A stretch of 37,616 bases of DNA. Origin: Halioglobus sp. GTDB taxonomy: Bacteria; Pseudomonadota; Gammaproteobacteria; Pseudomonadales; Halieaceae. A program made the translations under genes and the position numbers. Below, piece after piece: positions 15,407 to 25,355 of this stretch (positions are counted from its first letter, which is position 1; each line of letters opens with the position of its first letter). Where the stretch lies: positions 1 to 37,616 of the forward strand of contig JABSPW010000015.1 in the NCBI GenBank assembly GCA_013214285.1, in the 5' to 3' direction. The notes beneath the pieces were generated by a model that did no database searches, was not told the DNA's origin, and was given only the letters and a program-made list of their open reading frames with translations.

Positions 15407-17572
15407 GTGGTACTCGATTTGTTAAGTTTAGACTTCGAGGCTCAGTCCGGCATTCTCAGCAACATCGGCTTATATAGCTATGGCTCTGCCCTGCTTGCCT
15501 ATATCGTGCTGATTATCCTGACATTTATTTCACGACGCAATACACCCTTCGGTTACACTCTGCTGACTGCCTGCTGTCTCACCGCACTCTGGGCCGCTGT
15601 AGTCACGTCGTCAGTATTCGCGGTCACGTCGCAAGGGCTCCCAATTCAGCTGACCGAGGCTGGTCGAAATGCCGCCTGGATATTCTTACTGCTGAGTCTA
15701 ATCAGCCTCAAGCTCCGGGGCACGAATCACTTCCTTGCCAATAGCCGATGGATACCCTGGTACATCGTGGGCGTAGCGTTGATTCTGCTGACTACGCTGA
15801 GTGCGGCACTGATTGACTACCTCACACCCGCCTTTTTTGACACGCTTCTCAATGTGGGCTTTGGAATATGGCTGGCCATGACGATCCTTGGACTACTACT
15901 GCTCGAGCAGCTCTTTCGAAACAGTGATGACATTGACCTGTGGGCGACCAAACATTTCTATGTAGGTCTTGGGATAATGTTCGCCTACGATCTCTTCATG
16001 TATGCCGAAGCACTACTTTTTCAAACGTTGGATCCCGATACGTGGCAGGCCCGAGGTTTTGTGAACACCATGGCGGCGGTACTGATCGCTACCAGTGTCG
16101 GTCGCATCCGAACCGACAACTCCTCAGGGATCAGACCCGGCATTCATTTATCGCGTCACGTTGCCTTTCATACCCTTACCCTAATGGCCTCGGGTATCTA
16201 TCTCATTACCATGGCTTTGGCAGCCTACGTGATCAGTTATCTCGGTGGCAGCTGGGGAACAGTCCTGCAGATCGTATTCCTTGTCGCTTCGGGCCTAGTT
16301 CTTACAGTTCTGCTCTTTTCCGGACAGATCAGGGCACGCTTTCGCGTCTGGCTGAGCAAAAACTTTTTCAGTTATAAGTATGACTACCGTACCGAGTGGC
16401 TAGAGTTCACGCGGATTTTAGCCAGCGGTGGCAATGATATTCCCGAGAATGTTACTAGAGCTGTAGCAAAACTCGCGAAGAGTCCGGCGGGCATATTGTG
16501 GAGCAGGAGCGAAGACGGACGGTTTGGTATTGTGAGCAATTGGGCAATGCCTTCACCTAAGACAGATATAGATATGACCGAATTGTCTCAGTGGCTGGAG
16601 GTAAACGAGTGGATAATCGACTTGCGTGAGTGGGGCAAGGTACCCGATCTATACAGAAACCTTCAATTGCCACACGCCTTAATTGATATTCCGCGCGCAT
16701 GGCTATTGATTCCGCTGGTTTTTGGCGAACGCGTGCAGGGCATACTATTGCTGCGCGAGACAGATCTGACAAATGATCTCAATTGGGAGGACCGGGATTT
16801 GTTAAAAGTGGCAGGCCGGCAGGCCGGCAGCCACCTGGCACAATACCAAGCAGACAAAGCTCTGGTTGAGTCTCGTCAGTTTGAGGCATTTAACCGGCTG
16901 TCTGCTTACGTCATACACGATCTGAAGAATATTCTCGCACAACTATCGCTTGTAGTGTCAAACGCTGAGAAGCACAAAGATAATCCCGATTTTATCGACG
17001 ACATGGTGAACACTGTCAGTAATACAGTCAACCGAATGAACAATTTGATGTCACAACTACGCAGTGGGGAGTCACAACTGAAAAGGGCAGAGTTCAGCAT
17101 CCAAGAACTCTTAAAACAGTTGATTTCTGACTTTGAGCACCGACAACCTGTACCGAAGCTGTTAGTAGAAGCAAGCGATGCACCGATACTGGAGTGTGAT
17201 CGCGATCGACTCCAGGCCGTCTTTGAGCATCTGGTGCAAAACGCCCAAGAGGCCACTGGGCGAAGCGGACAAGTGACAATCACTCTAAGCAGTCAAGAAG
17301 GTGCCGCTGTGGTGGAAATTGAGGATAATGGTGTCGGAATGGACGAGCACTTCATTAGGCACCGACTATTCAGGCCGTTCGATTCGACCAAGGGGCTTAC
17401 AGGAATGGGTATCGGAGCATTCGAGAGTCGTGATTTTGTCCGCAGCCTCGGGGGAGAGATCAGCGTGCAGAGTACGCCCGGTATAGGATCACTGTTTCGT
17501 GTTCAGATCCCCCACTCCAAAGGCACTGAAAAACAGACCGAGCGTCCGGTCGTCGAGGCAATAATTACGTGA
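15407..17572 (+). CDS. prsK: PrsK, XrtA/PEP-CTERM-system membrane histidine kinase
   Basis: 721 residues from a GTG. About eight or nine hydrophobic helices fill the first 310 residues. A GAF-like region follows (about 335-480), then the dimerisation box SAYVIHDLKNILAQLS with His504 as the phosphoacceptor. The ATPase domain shows the N box (HLVQNAQEAT), G1 (VEIEDNGVGMD) and G2 (GMGIGAFESR). This is the layout of PrsK, the sensor paired with the sigma54 activator PrsR in exosortase loci; together they are believed to control PEP-CTERM protein and EPS genes. The signal is unknown. The stop overlaps the prsR start by GTGA. Two palindromes lie in its upstream region. Confidence 0.95.
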   Translation: MVLDLLSLDFEAQSGILSNIGLYSYGSALLAYIVLIILTFISRRNTPFGYTLLTACCLTALWAAVVTSSVFAVTSQGLPIQLTEAGRNAAWIFLLLSLISLKLRGTNHFLANSRWIPWYIVGVALILLTTLSAALIDYLTPAFFDTLLNVGFGIWLAMTILGLLLLEQLFRNSDDIDLWATKHFYVGLGIMFAYDLFMYAEALLFQTLDPDTWQARGFVNTMAAVLIATSVGRIRTDNSSGIRPGIHLSRHVAFHTLTLMASGIYLITMALAAYVISYLGGSWGTVLQIVFLVASGLVLTVLLFSGQIRARFRVWLSKNFFSYKYDYRTEWLEFTRILASGGNDIPENVTRAVAKLAKSPAGILWSRSEDGRFGIVSNWAMPSPKTDIDMTELSQWLEVNEWIIDLREWGKVPDLYRNLQLPHALIDIPRAWLLIPLVFGERVQGILLLRETDLTNDLNWEDRDLLKVAGRQAGSHLAQYQADKALVESRQFEAFNRLSAYVIHDLKNILAQLSLVVSNAEKHKDNPDFIDDMVNTVSNTVNRMNNLMSQLRSGESQLKRAEFSIQELLKQLISDFEHRQPVPKLLVEASDAPILECDRDRLQAVFEHLVQNAQEATGRSGQVTITLSSQEGAAVVEIEDNGVGMDEHFIRHRLFRPFDSTKGLTGMGIGAFESRDFVRSLGGEISVQSTPGIGSLFRVQIPHSKGTEKQTERPVVEAIIT

Positions 17573-18924
17573 AGGATCAGAAGAAAAACCTGCTTGTCGT
17601 CGAAGATGACAAGGGTCTGCAAAGCCAACTGCGATGGGCTTTTGATGGATTTGAAGTGGCCGTTACAGGGGATCGATCTGAGGCCATTTCCCGACTACGC
17701 CGATCGCAACCCGGTGTCGTGCTGCTTGATCTTGGCCTCCCACCCGATCCAGGCGGCGTCAGCGAAGGCATGGCTACACTCGAGGAAATATTGTCTTTGG
17801 CACCCTCAACAAAGATTATCGTGGTTACTGGAAACGACGACCGAGCCAACGCGGTTAAGTCAATCGCATTAGGTGCTTACGATTTCCATCAAAAACCAGC
17901 TGACCCTGAGCTGCTATCCCTGCTGGTAAACCGGGCACAGCATGTCTATGAATTAGAGCATGAAAACCGCAGACTGCAGACGCATGATCAAAATATGCCC
18001 TTGAAAGGAATCATCGCCGCCAGCCCCCCAATGATTAAGGTCTGCAGGACTATCGAGAAGATTGCGCCAACCAACATCACTACGATGTTACTTGGCGCAA
18101 GCGGAACAGGCAAAGAAAGATGCGCGCAGGCACTGCATGAATTGAGCCTGCGTTCCGACGAACCTTTGGTCACTATAAACTGTGCTGCCATTCCAGAAAA
18201 TCTGCTTGAGAGCGAGTTATTTGGTTATGAGAAGGGTGCTTTTACAGGCGCTGCAAAGCAGACGCCAGGCAAGATCGAGTACGCTGATAAGGGGACTCTT
18301 TTTTTGGACGAAATTGGCGACCTACCATTGGAGCTGCAGGCTAAATTGCTGCGCTTTCTTCAGGAGCGTGTTGTCGAGCGCATAGGTGGGCGGAAGGAAA
18401 TCTCTGTTGACGTCAGAATACTCTGCGCCACACATCAGAATCTGCAGAATCAGATCAAGCAAGGCCTGTTTCGCGAGGACCTTTATTACCGAATCAGTGA
18501 GATGGTGCTGGAGATTCCACCACTGAGGGATCGCGAGGGCGATATCCTCCTGATGGCAAAGTCCTTTCTCAACGTGTGGGGTCAAGAATACAAGCGCTCA
18601 GCACTAAATTTCTCCGCAGAGGCAATTGCAGCCATCGAAGCCTACGACTGGCCAGGAAACGTAAGAGAACTGGAAAGCCGGATAAAACGGGCAGCGATAA
18701 TGGCCGACGGCAACCAGGTCACCAGTGAAGATCTGGAGCTGGGCGATCTACGTGCCACGCGAATGCCATTGAATCTGAAGGAGGTTAGAGAAGATGCTGA
18801 ACGCCGGGCCATCACGCGCGCCCTAAGCCACAGCAACCAAAATATTAGCGACGCCGCTAGCGCACTTGGCATCACTCGGCCGACACTCTATAACTTGATA
18901 GAGAAACTCGGGCTAAAAGTGTAA
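17569..18924 (+). CDS. prsR: PrsR, sigma54-dependent response regulator of the PEP-CTERM system
   Basis: 451 residues. The receiver domain (1-125) has the acidic pair VEDDKG, the phosphoacceptor Asp54 in VVLLDLGLPPDP, and Lys109. The AAA+ domain carries Walker A GASGTGKER (176-184) and the sigma54-contacting GAFTGA loop (223-228), plus FLDEIGDLPLELQAKLLRF. The C-terminal Fis-type helix-turn-helix reads NISDAASALGITRPTLYNLIEKLG. It is therefore a transcription activator of RpoN promoters, phosphorylated by PrsK, with which its start overlaps by 4 bases. The GTG start is fixed by that overlap. A candidate -24/-12 element lies before the sugar transferase gene at 25.66 kb. Confidence 0.95.
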   Translation: MKDQKKNLLVVEDDKGLQSQLRWAFDGFEVAVTGDRSEAISRLRRSQPGVVLLDLGLPPDPGGVSEGMATLEEILSLAPSTKIIVVTGNDDRANAVKSIALGAYDFHQKPADPELLSLLVNRAQHVYELEHENRRLQTHDQNMPLKGIIAASPPMIKVCRTIEKIAPTNITTMLLGASGTGKERCAQALHELSLRSDEPLVTINCAAIPENLLESELFGYEKGAFTGAAKQTPGKIEYADKGTLFLDEIGDLPLELQAKLLRFLQERVVERIGGRKEISVDVRILCATHQNLQNQIKQGLFREDLYYRISEMVLEIPPLRDREGDILLMAKSFLNVWGQEYKRSALNFSAEAIAAIEAYDWPGNVRELESRIKRAAIMADGNQVTSEDLELGDLRATRMPLNLKEVREDAERRAITRALSHSNQNISDAASALGITRPTLYNLIEKLGLKV

Positions 18925-18964
18925 CGCAAGGTAAATGAGCTGCCACGGACTCACCACGCTCATA

Positions 18965-21742
18965 CTAATTTGCCGCCGCAAGTATTTCTGCTTCGTGCCG
19001 CCGGAACGCGGTGTTCTCTGGGTCTAGTTCTCTAGCACGGCCAATCGAGCGCTTTGCTGCCGCTAGCTGTCCGTTTCTCAATTGCGCCATCGCCAGCGTG
19101 TCATAGACGGCGCTGGAGTTCTCGTAAATTGCTGCAGCGCTCTCAGCATAATGAAGTGCATCCTCAGGATCGTCATCAAGAAGGCACCATGCGAGGTTGT
19201 TAAGCGCTCGTCCGTGGTCCGGACGGAGTCGCAAGATCGCCTGATACTGATCGGTCGCTGCCGCAAGATCTCCCCCCCTGGCATAAAACTCCCCTAGCCT
19301 CTCAAGCGCGACCACATCGTCCGGGTGGTCATTCAGCCAGTGTGTCAATAATTGAATCGCACCACGCGCATCGCCAAGGCGATAACGCTGAACTGCCAGG
19401 GCAACCAGGTTCTCACTCACGGGCTGGCTATCATATACCATCTCGAAGAGGCGTCGAGCATCGGCACCGTTACCCTTATTTTGGTCAGACCAAGCCTCAA
19501 GCTTCATGACCTCTGGATTGTTAGGAGCCATGTCCAGCAATTCACTCAACAGCCTATCAAAGCGTTCGAGTTGCTCCGTTGCCAGCGCTAGCCTGGCATT
19601 GGCCAACTTTACGTGAAAGTGGTCTGGCCCTAACTCGGCCGCTTGCTGCAACTCTGCAATCATTCGCCTGTCGCTGCCCATCTCTGCGTAGGTTTTAGCT
19701 AACAGATAATGGTACTGGGCAATGCCCGGACGTAATTGCACGAGATCCTGCAACGCATAAAGCGCCTGGTCGAGACGACCGTCTGCCAGATCTGACAGCG
19801 CCAAGGTCTCGAGGGTCTCAGGAAGCGCTTTCTCCTGCTCGGTAAAGCCACGCATAAGAAACGTCGCTTCGTCTAACTCGCCTCGGGCGACATGATAACG
19901 AACAATAGCCAGCCGCGGTTCAACTGCGCGCAGGTCGGCAGCCGACGCCTTTCGCAGGATCTCCAACATCTCCTGCTCACGACCCTCAGTGGCGAAGGTC
20001 GAAGCCAGCGCCATCCAGGCCCTCATATGGTCAGGATGGCGTTGAATAATCTCCCGGTAATATTGCCTGGCAGCATCGTAGTCTGTCTCTAACAGCGCAA
20101 ACTCTGCCAGACCCATAGCCGCCTCCGGGTCTCCAGGCCGCAGTTCCCGCGCAGTCGCAAAAGCTGCTTTCGCACTTTCCCCATCATTGCCGGCGAGATA
20201 GGCCCTCCCTAACAGCATATAGGGCGTCGCATCGCTTGGATTTCTGGCACGATACGCCTCCGCGGCCTCCAGGGCCTTGGCAATGCGCTGGTGACGCAAA
20301 TGATTGAGAACTAGCAAGATATCAGCCTGATCATAGCCGGGATAATCCGCGAGAAGATCCTGCAATATGCCCTCGCCCAAATCCTCAAATTCACCCGTCG
20401 CCTGCTCACCTGCCGCCAAGTAGGCTGCGCCCAACTGCGCTCTGACAGCCAGAGAATCCGGGCGCAACCCACGTAACCGAGTCAGTACTTCCACGGCATC
20501 GACGTTTCGCCCCAAACCCACCAGTGCACGCGCCATCAGCTCAAGCGCTTCCCCATCATTGGGTTGTTTACGCAAAAGAGGACGCAACAAACTCTCGGCA
20601 TTCCTATAACCCCCGCGTACCAATTCTATTTTTGCCGCCAGTCGCACCCCTGCAGCGCTATCAGGAACATGACGAAGAAACTCATAGGCACGGCTCAATG
20701 CCAACTCAATCGAACCAGGTTCATGTCCGAGCAAGCCCAGCTCAAGATTGAGTGCGGCGAGGTAGTAAAGACTCTGTGGATACGCGGCGACATCGTCAAC
20801 GTTACGTACAAACGTTTTTCTTGCACCATAAAGTTTATCTTTATTTTGCATCAGTATCAGGCCTTTGAGAAACCTGAAGCTATCACTCGTTTTTACACTT
20901 TGGTGACTTTCCTCCAACTCGATTAGATCGCGACGCGCACTCCGAATATTACCCGTGTAAACCTTCCACAGAGCAACATTGAGAAGTGCTTGAGCACTGA
21001 CACCCGCTAGCGCTATGTATTGATTGTAAGCAGCCAACGCCGCGGATGCCTGTCCACGCGCACTTTCCACGTCACCGAGTAAACGCCAGGCCGGCGCATA
21101 TTTCGGATAACGGGCTACTATATCTAGCAGCGCTTCACGAGCGTCCTCATAACCCGTTGTATCCATGGCGATCCTGGCCGCTACTACTTCGGCGTATACC
21201 GAGACCGTCTCGTTCTGCAGTGCCGCCTCAATAGTTTCCATTGCCAATGCGGGCTTATCTTGCTCTAGCAGAGATCCCGCCTTGGCCGCCTGCACAGTGG
21301 ATCGTCCCTCCGCAGTCAAGCCGTCAATAGACAGGCCGTCGAGCGTGTCCAATTCTCCGGTAGCCAGCAGTATCTCAGCGCGCAGCGGAATCAGCTCATT
21401 GGGAGACCCGCCCGCCTCATACGTCTTTGCCAGCCAGTGCTCCGCATCTGCCAATCGGCCCTCCTCATACAGCACGTTACCCAGCAACAGGCTCGCCTCT
21501 AAATTCCCGCCGTCCCGCTGAAGCGCTTTTTTCAATTCCGCGATCGCGAGTTTCCGCTCTCGACTTTTAACCAGCAAAATCTCACCCTGCGAGGCGTCGA
21601 GGATTTTTTTTGCCTGCGCAACATGCTCCTCGGGTGACGGTTCGCCCCCGCAGGCCAGCAGAGCCAGGCACAAAAACGCTGCGAGCGAGGCGCTCGTAAA
21701 GGGTTTCCACTGTCCACCCACACTTATTCTCCGGTTCGCCAT
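18965..21742 (-). CDS. prsT: PrsT, PEP-CTERM-system TPR-repeat lipoprotein
   Basis: About 925 residues from the ATG at 21742. The N-terminus has a hydrophobic core and a lipobox LLAC|GGEPSPEE, then from about residue 40 to the end a continuous array of TPR helices (repeated patterns such as EASLLLGNVLYEEGRLADAEHWL, ATPYMLLGRAYLAGNDGESAKAAF, GRALNNLAWCLLDDDPEDALHYA). This is the large TPR lipoprotein that accompanies prsK/prsR in exosortase loci. It probably sits in the periplasm on a membrane as an assembly scaffold for EPS or PEP-CTERM proteins. The alternative ATG at 21778 would put 12 extra residues before the signal peptide. It converges on prsR and follows the phosphatase gene. Confidence 0.92.
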   Translation of the reverse strand: MANRRISVGGQWKPFTSASLAAFLCLALLACGGEPSPEEHVAQAKKILDASQGEILLVKSRERKLAIAELKKALQRDGGNLEASLLLGNVLYEEGRLADAEHWLAKTYEAGGSPNELIPLRAEILLATGELDTLDGLSIDGLTAEGRSTVQAAKAGSLLEQDKPALAMETIEAALQNETVSVYAEVVAARIAMDTTGYEDAREALLDIVARYPKYAPAWRLLGDVESARGQASAALAAYNQYIALAGVSAQALLNVALWKVYTGNIRSARRDLIELEESHQSVKTSDSFRFLKGLILMQNKDKLYGARKTFVRNVDDVAAYPQSLYYLAALNLELGLLGHEPGSIELALSRAYEFLRHVPDSAAGVRLAAKIELVRGGYRNAESLLRPLLRKQPNDGEALELMARALVGLGRNVDAVEVLTRLRGLRPDSLAVRAQLGAAYLAAGEQATGEFEDLGEGILQDLLADYPGYDQADILLVLNHLRHQRIAKALEAAEAYRARNPSDATPYMLLGRAYLAGNDGESAKAAFATARELRPGDPEAAMGLAEFALLETDYDAARQYYREIIQRHPDHMRAWMALASTFATEGREQEMLEILRKASAADLRAVEPRLAIVRYHVARGELDEATFLMRGFTEQEKALPETLETLALSDLADGRLDQALYALQDLVQLRPGIAQYHYLLAKTYAEMGSDRRMIAELQQAAELGPDHFHVKLANARLALATEQLERFDRLLSELLDMAPNNPEVMKLEAWSDQNKGNGADARRLFEMVYDSQPVSENLVALAVQRYRLGDARGAIQLLTHWLNDHPDDVVALERLGEFYARGGDLAAATDQYQAILRLRPDHGRALNNLAWCLLDDDPEDALHYAESAAAIYENSSAVYDTLAMAQLRNGQLAAAKRSIGRARELDPENTAFRRHEAEILAAAN

Positions 21743-21880
21743 GTCAGTACATTGCCACAAAAGGCTCGCAAAAATCATTATTCATCCACTGCTTTGCCCA
21801 GCAAGATCAGAATCGGCCAAATCATATGCCGCTGGGTTGCTGCCTAAGACTCGCAAGACTGCGCGCCAACAGGTTAAGCT

Positions 21881-22372
21881 CTAACGCGGCGTGAGCTCGG
21901 CGATAACACCATCCATGCAACGATGAAGTAAAGCCAAAACATTCTCGAATCCTGACTCGCTGCCAAAATACGGGTCCGGAATATCTTCTATAATTTCACC
22001 CACTGCCCAAGATCCAACAAGGGATATGCGTTCACGCCATTGGGGGGGAGAGTTATTTTGTAACCAGGCTAGATTTTTTTTGTCCATTGCGAATATGTAG
22101 GCGTGTCGCTCAAAGTCTTCCACTACGACCTGCCTCGCCCGAGATTTCCTCAGGTCGATTCCCTCTCTTGCACAAATCTTTCGTGCACGAGCATCCGCAG
22201 ACTGCCCCGGAAGTCCAACATGGGTGCCCGCAGAGCGAACAAGCACTTTGCGCTCCATTCCTCGCAGCTTCAGCTCCTCATATAGAAGAGCTTCCGCCAT
22301 AGGAGATCGACAGATATTGGCGGTACACACCATCAGAATCCCAACGGACGACCTACGTCTGAAAAGCTTCAT
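21881..22372 (-). CDS. Low-molecular-weight protein tyrosine phosphatase (Wzb/Etp-like)
   Basis: 163 residues. The active-site loop VCTANICRSPMAEALL has Cys16 and Arg22 in the C-x5-R arrangement, and the general acid loop is DIPDPYFGSESGF. This is the LMW-PTP family. In EPS loci such phosphatases dephosphorylate the Tyr tail of the BY-kinase, here encoded at 5.1-6.0 kb, cycling polymerisation. The N-terminus has a short basic extension (KLFRRRSS) compared with typical members. It is divergent from the acyl-CoA ligase and lies 139 bases ahead of prsT on the same strand. The physiological partner is inferred from context. Confidence 0.93.
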   Translation of the reverse strand: MKLFRRRSSVGILMVCTANICRSPMAEALLYEELKLRGMERKVLVRSAGTHVGLPGQSADARARKICAREGIDLRKSRARQVVVEDFERHAYIFAMDKKNLAWLQNNSPPQWRERISLVGSWAVGEIIEDIPDPYFGSESGFENVLALLHRCMDGVIAELTPR

Positions 22373-22503
22373 GCGGACTCATTCACAGTTCGAATTTATC
22401 TACATTGTCCCAAAGGCAAATTCATCGCACAATCGACCCGCCACAACGCTAACCAATAGGCTACAATAACGCCTTCTTTTCGATTAACACACATTGCTGC
22501 AAC

Positions 22504-24108
22504 ATGTCAGAACTGATCCATGAATCCATTTTCGAGCGCGCAGCGCAAGCACCAAATTCGGCCGCCCTGCTATTCAAGGACAAAACGTTTAGCTATGCCC
22601 AGCTGAAGATGCGGGTCGATGCGGTGGCATCAGCTTTGCTCAAACAGGGCATCCAACGCTCTGATCGAGTTGCGGTTTATCTGCCAAAACAGCCAGAAAC
22701 TGTTTTTAGTCTCTTTGGCACTGCAGCCGCCGGCGCCTGCTTTGTGCCCATTAATGCATTATTGAAACCTCGTCAAGTTGCACATATCCTGACGGACTGC
22801 AATGTCCGGACACTGATTACCTCGGCGCCACGCCTTACAACCCTGTTAGCCGTGCTCATGAATTGCCCCGATCTGCATACCATCGTGGTCGTAGAGGATG
22901 AGGTGCCGGATTGCGCTGATAGGCTGTCGCAGCGCGTACTCAGTTTCTGCCAATTCTGTCGATCACCTGCCGGGGACACCGGGCGACACCGTGTTATTGA
23001 TACGGATATGACAGCCATCCTCTATACCTCGGGTAGCACCGGCAGCCCAAAAGGCGTTATTTTGTCCCATCGGAATATGGTGGCAGGCGCAAGGAGTGTG
23101 GCAACCTACCTTCGCAACACATCCGAGGATCGCTTGCTGGCCGTGTTACCGCTCAGCTTTGATGCCGGTCTGAGCCAGTTGACAACGGCGTTTTCCGTCG
23201 GGGCCTCAGTGGTTCTTATGGACTACCTGCTACCGCGAGATGTTATACGGTCTGCAGCCCGTTATACGGCCACTGGACTGGCCGCAGTGCCGCCGCTGTG
23301 GAATCAGCTCAAGGACCTGGACTGGCCCGCCGAGGTAGCGAGCTCTCTACGATACATCACCAATACTGGCGGGGCGATGCCAGTTTCAACCACCCGCAAA
23401 TTGCAGAAAAGGCTACCTGAAACGGATATCTACCTCATGTATGGCCTGACGGAGGCATTCCGCTCAACTTACCTACCACCCGAGCAAATCGGTATTCGAC
23501 CAGAGTCAATGGGCAAAGCCGTTCCAAATGCGGAGATTCTCGTCGTCAACGAGGCAGGGGAGGAGTGCGCGCCGAACGAGCCTGGAGAACTGGTCCACCG
23601 AGGCGCACTGGTCAGCTTGGGCTACTGGAACGACCCGGAAAAAACAGCGGCGCGTTTTAAGCCCTGTCCGCTGCGGCCAAATGAAATCCCGACCAACGAG
23701 CTCGCCGTATGGTCAGGCGATGAAGTGGTGCAGGACGAAGAAGGTTATCTGTATTTCATCAGCCGCAAGGATGAGATGATCAAGACATCCGGCTATAGAG
23801 TCAGCCCTACCGAAATAGAGGAAGTAGCATATCAGTGTGAGCAGGTGGCCGGCGCAGTCGCGCTTGGCGTTCCGCATGCCATTCTAGGTCATGCAATTCT
23901 TTTGTTAGTAGCACCAGATGCATCTGAGTCTGGCATCTTCGAAATTGGTGAACAAGTACTCGCCCATTGTCGCAATGAACTTCCCAATTTCATGGTGCCC
24001 ACCGAAGTCATCACGCGCGAGTCACTGCCACAGAATCAGAACGGCAAAGTCGATAGACGATTATTGTCTGAAGAGTATCACGACCTGTTTCTGGAAGCAT
24101 CCCTATGA
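22504..24108 (+). CDS. Acyl-CoA ligase (AMP-forming), exosortase A-associated
   Basis: 534 residues of the adenylate-forming superfamily. The AMP-binding P-loop is ILYTSGSTGSPKGVILSHRNM (about 170-190), with the later motifs YLMYGLTEAFRST, WSGDEVVQDEEGYLYF and SRKDEMIKTSGYRVSPTEIEEV, and the C-terminal catalytic lysine in NQNGKVDRR. It activates a carboxylic acid as an acyl-adenylate and transfers it to CoA or a carrier protein. In exosortase A loci it pairs with the PLP decarboxylase that follows, to which it is joined by an ATGA overlap. The acyl substrate is unknown. The upstream 131-base gap holds a TACAAT -10-like hexamer at 22462-22467, with no good -35. Confidence 0.92.
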   Translation: MSELIHESIFERAAQAPNSAALLFKDKTFSYAQLKMRVDAVASALLKQGIQRSDRVAVYLPKQPETVFSLFGTAAAGACFVPINALLKPRQVAHILTDCNVRTLITSAPRLTTLLAVLMNCPDLHTIVVVEDEVPDCADRLSQRVLSFCQFCRSPAGDTGRHRVIDTDMTAILYTSGSTGSPKGVILSHRNMVAGARSVATYLRNTSEDRLLAVLPLSFDAGLSQLTTAFSVGASVVLMDYLLPRDVIRSAARYTATGLAAVPPLWNQLKDLDWPAEVASSLRYITNTGGAMPVSTTRKLQKRLPETDIYLMYGLTEAFRSTYLPPEQIGIRPESMGKAVPNAEILVVNEAGEECAPNEPGELVHRGALVSLGYWNDPEKTAARFKPCPLRPNEIPTNELAVWSGDEVVQDEEGYLYFISRKDEMIKTSGYRVSPTEIEEVAYQCEQVAGAVALGVPHAILGHAILLLVAPDASESGIFEIGEQVLAHCRNELPNFMVPTEVITRESLPQNQNGKVDRRLLSEEYHDLFLEASL

Positions 24109-25355
24109 GCGATCAAGGCAGCAACAAGCCCCCACCGCAGCACGCACCGATGAGCCAGTTCGACGTGGTGGAAAATTGCTTGCAGATTGGGGGCATACCC
24201 CTCACCGAGGTCGCCCAGCGTATCGGCAAAACACCATTTTACGCGTACGACAGAGAAGTGATGGCAAACAAGGTCCACACGCTTCGCAAAACGCTCCCGG
24301 ATGGGATCCAACTGCACTACGCAATGAAAGCTAACCCAATGCCGGCGGTGGTTCAACATTTGGCCGACCTGACCGATGGCCTCGATGTCGCTTCAGCGGG
24401 AGAATTGCGCATCGCCCTGGCCACCGGCGTCTCTCCAACCTGCATAAGTTTTGCGGGTCCTGGAAAATCCGACGAAGATCTTCAGCTAGCGGTCGACAGC
24501 GGGGTCATTATCAATATGGAGTCGACCGGTGAGATGCAACGGATCGCCGCACTGGCCAGGGCAGGCGGGTCACGACCGAAGGTGGCTGTGCGCGTCAACC
24601 CGGATTTCGAGCTCAAAGCTGCTGGCATGAAAATGGGTAGCGGGCCCAAGCCATTTGGCGTTGATGCTGAAGCAGTACCCGCCATGTTGGACACCCTGAG
24701 CAAACTGCCGCTGGACTTTATGGGTTTCCACATTTTCAGCGGTTCGCAGAACCTTCGCGCGGAGGCAATCATCGAAGCCCAGTCGAAGACTTTCGAGCTC
24801 GCCTTCCGTCTGGCCGGGGCAGCCCCCTCACCCGTGCGCTGGCTAAATATCGGCGGCGGGTTGGGCGTACCCTATTTTCCCGGTGAGCTAACGCTGCCGC
24901 TGAACGACATCGCAACACACCTAGGGCTGCTATTACGCTCGGCAGCGGACCGGCTGCCCGCTGCAGAAGTCGTCCTGGAACTCGGCCGCTACTTTACCGC
25001 CGAGGCAGGTCTTTACGTCTGCGAGGTGGTGGACCGGAAAGTGTCCCGCGGCGAGACATTCCTCGTTACGAATGGGGGTCTGCACCACCATCTGGCCGCC
25101 TCGGGTAATTTTGGACAGGTCATACGCAAGAATTACCCGCTCTGCCTCGGCAACCGGGTGCACAGCAATGACATGGAACAGGTCAACGTCGTCGGCCCTC
25201 TCTGCACACCGCTGGATCTCTTAGGTCACCGAATGACCCTGCCCGTCGCCAGGCCGGGCGATCTGATCGCAGTTTACCAGTCGGGTGCGTATGGATTTAG
25301 CGCCAGCCCGCGGGGTTTTCTCAGCCACCCGGAGCCCGCGCAGGTACTCCTCTAA
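24105..25355 (+). CDS. PLP-dependent decarboxylase, exosortase A-associated (ornithine/DAP decarboxylase fold)
   Basis: 416 residues of the fold type III PLP decarboxylase family. Lys75 in LHYAMKANP is the expected PLP lysine. Further conserved points are HIFSGSQNL, the Gly-rich phosphate loop NIGGGLGVPYFPGE, ELGRYFTAEAG, and the active-site cysteine Cys367 in VVGPLCTPLD. The substrate is not established; the position after the acyl-CoA ligase suggests the two make an amino or acyl building block for the EPS or its anchor. The ATGA overlap with the ligase indicates coupled translation. In many such loci an acyl carrier protein and two hydrolases follow, but none does here. Confidence 0.92.
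   Translation: MSDQGSNKPPPQHAPMSQFDVVENCLQIGGIPLTEVAQRIGKTPFYAYDREVMANKVHTLRKTLPDGIQLHYAMKANPMPAVVQHLADLTDGLDVASAGELRIALATGVSPTCISFAGPGKSDEDLQLAVDSGVIINMESTGEMQRIAALARAGGSRPKVAVRVNPDFELKAAGMKMGSGPKPFGVDAEAVPAMLDTLSKLPLDFMGFHIFSGSQNLRAEAIIEAQSKTFELAFRLAGAAPSPVRWLNIGGGLGVPYFPGELTLPLNDIATHLGLLLRSAADRLPAAEVVLELGRYFTAEAGLYVCEVVDRKVSRGETFLVTNGGLHHHLAASGNFGQVIRKNYPLCLGNRVHSNDMEQVNVVGPLCTPLDLLGHRMTLPVARPGDLIAVYQSGAYGFSASPRGFLSHPEPAQVLL

Noticed and set aside
22440..22472. GG-N10-GC (AGGCTACAATAACGCC) as a sigma54 promoter before the acyl-CoA ligase
   Set aside because: Only the GG/GC dinucleotides match; such pairs are expected about once per 250 bases by chance. The overlapping TACAAT fits a sigma70 -10 better.
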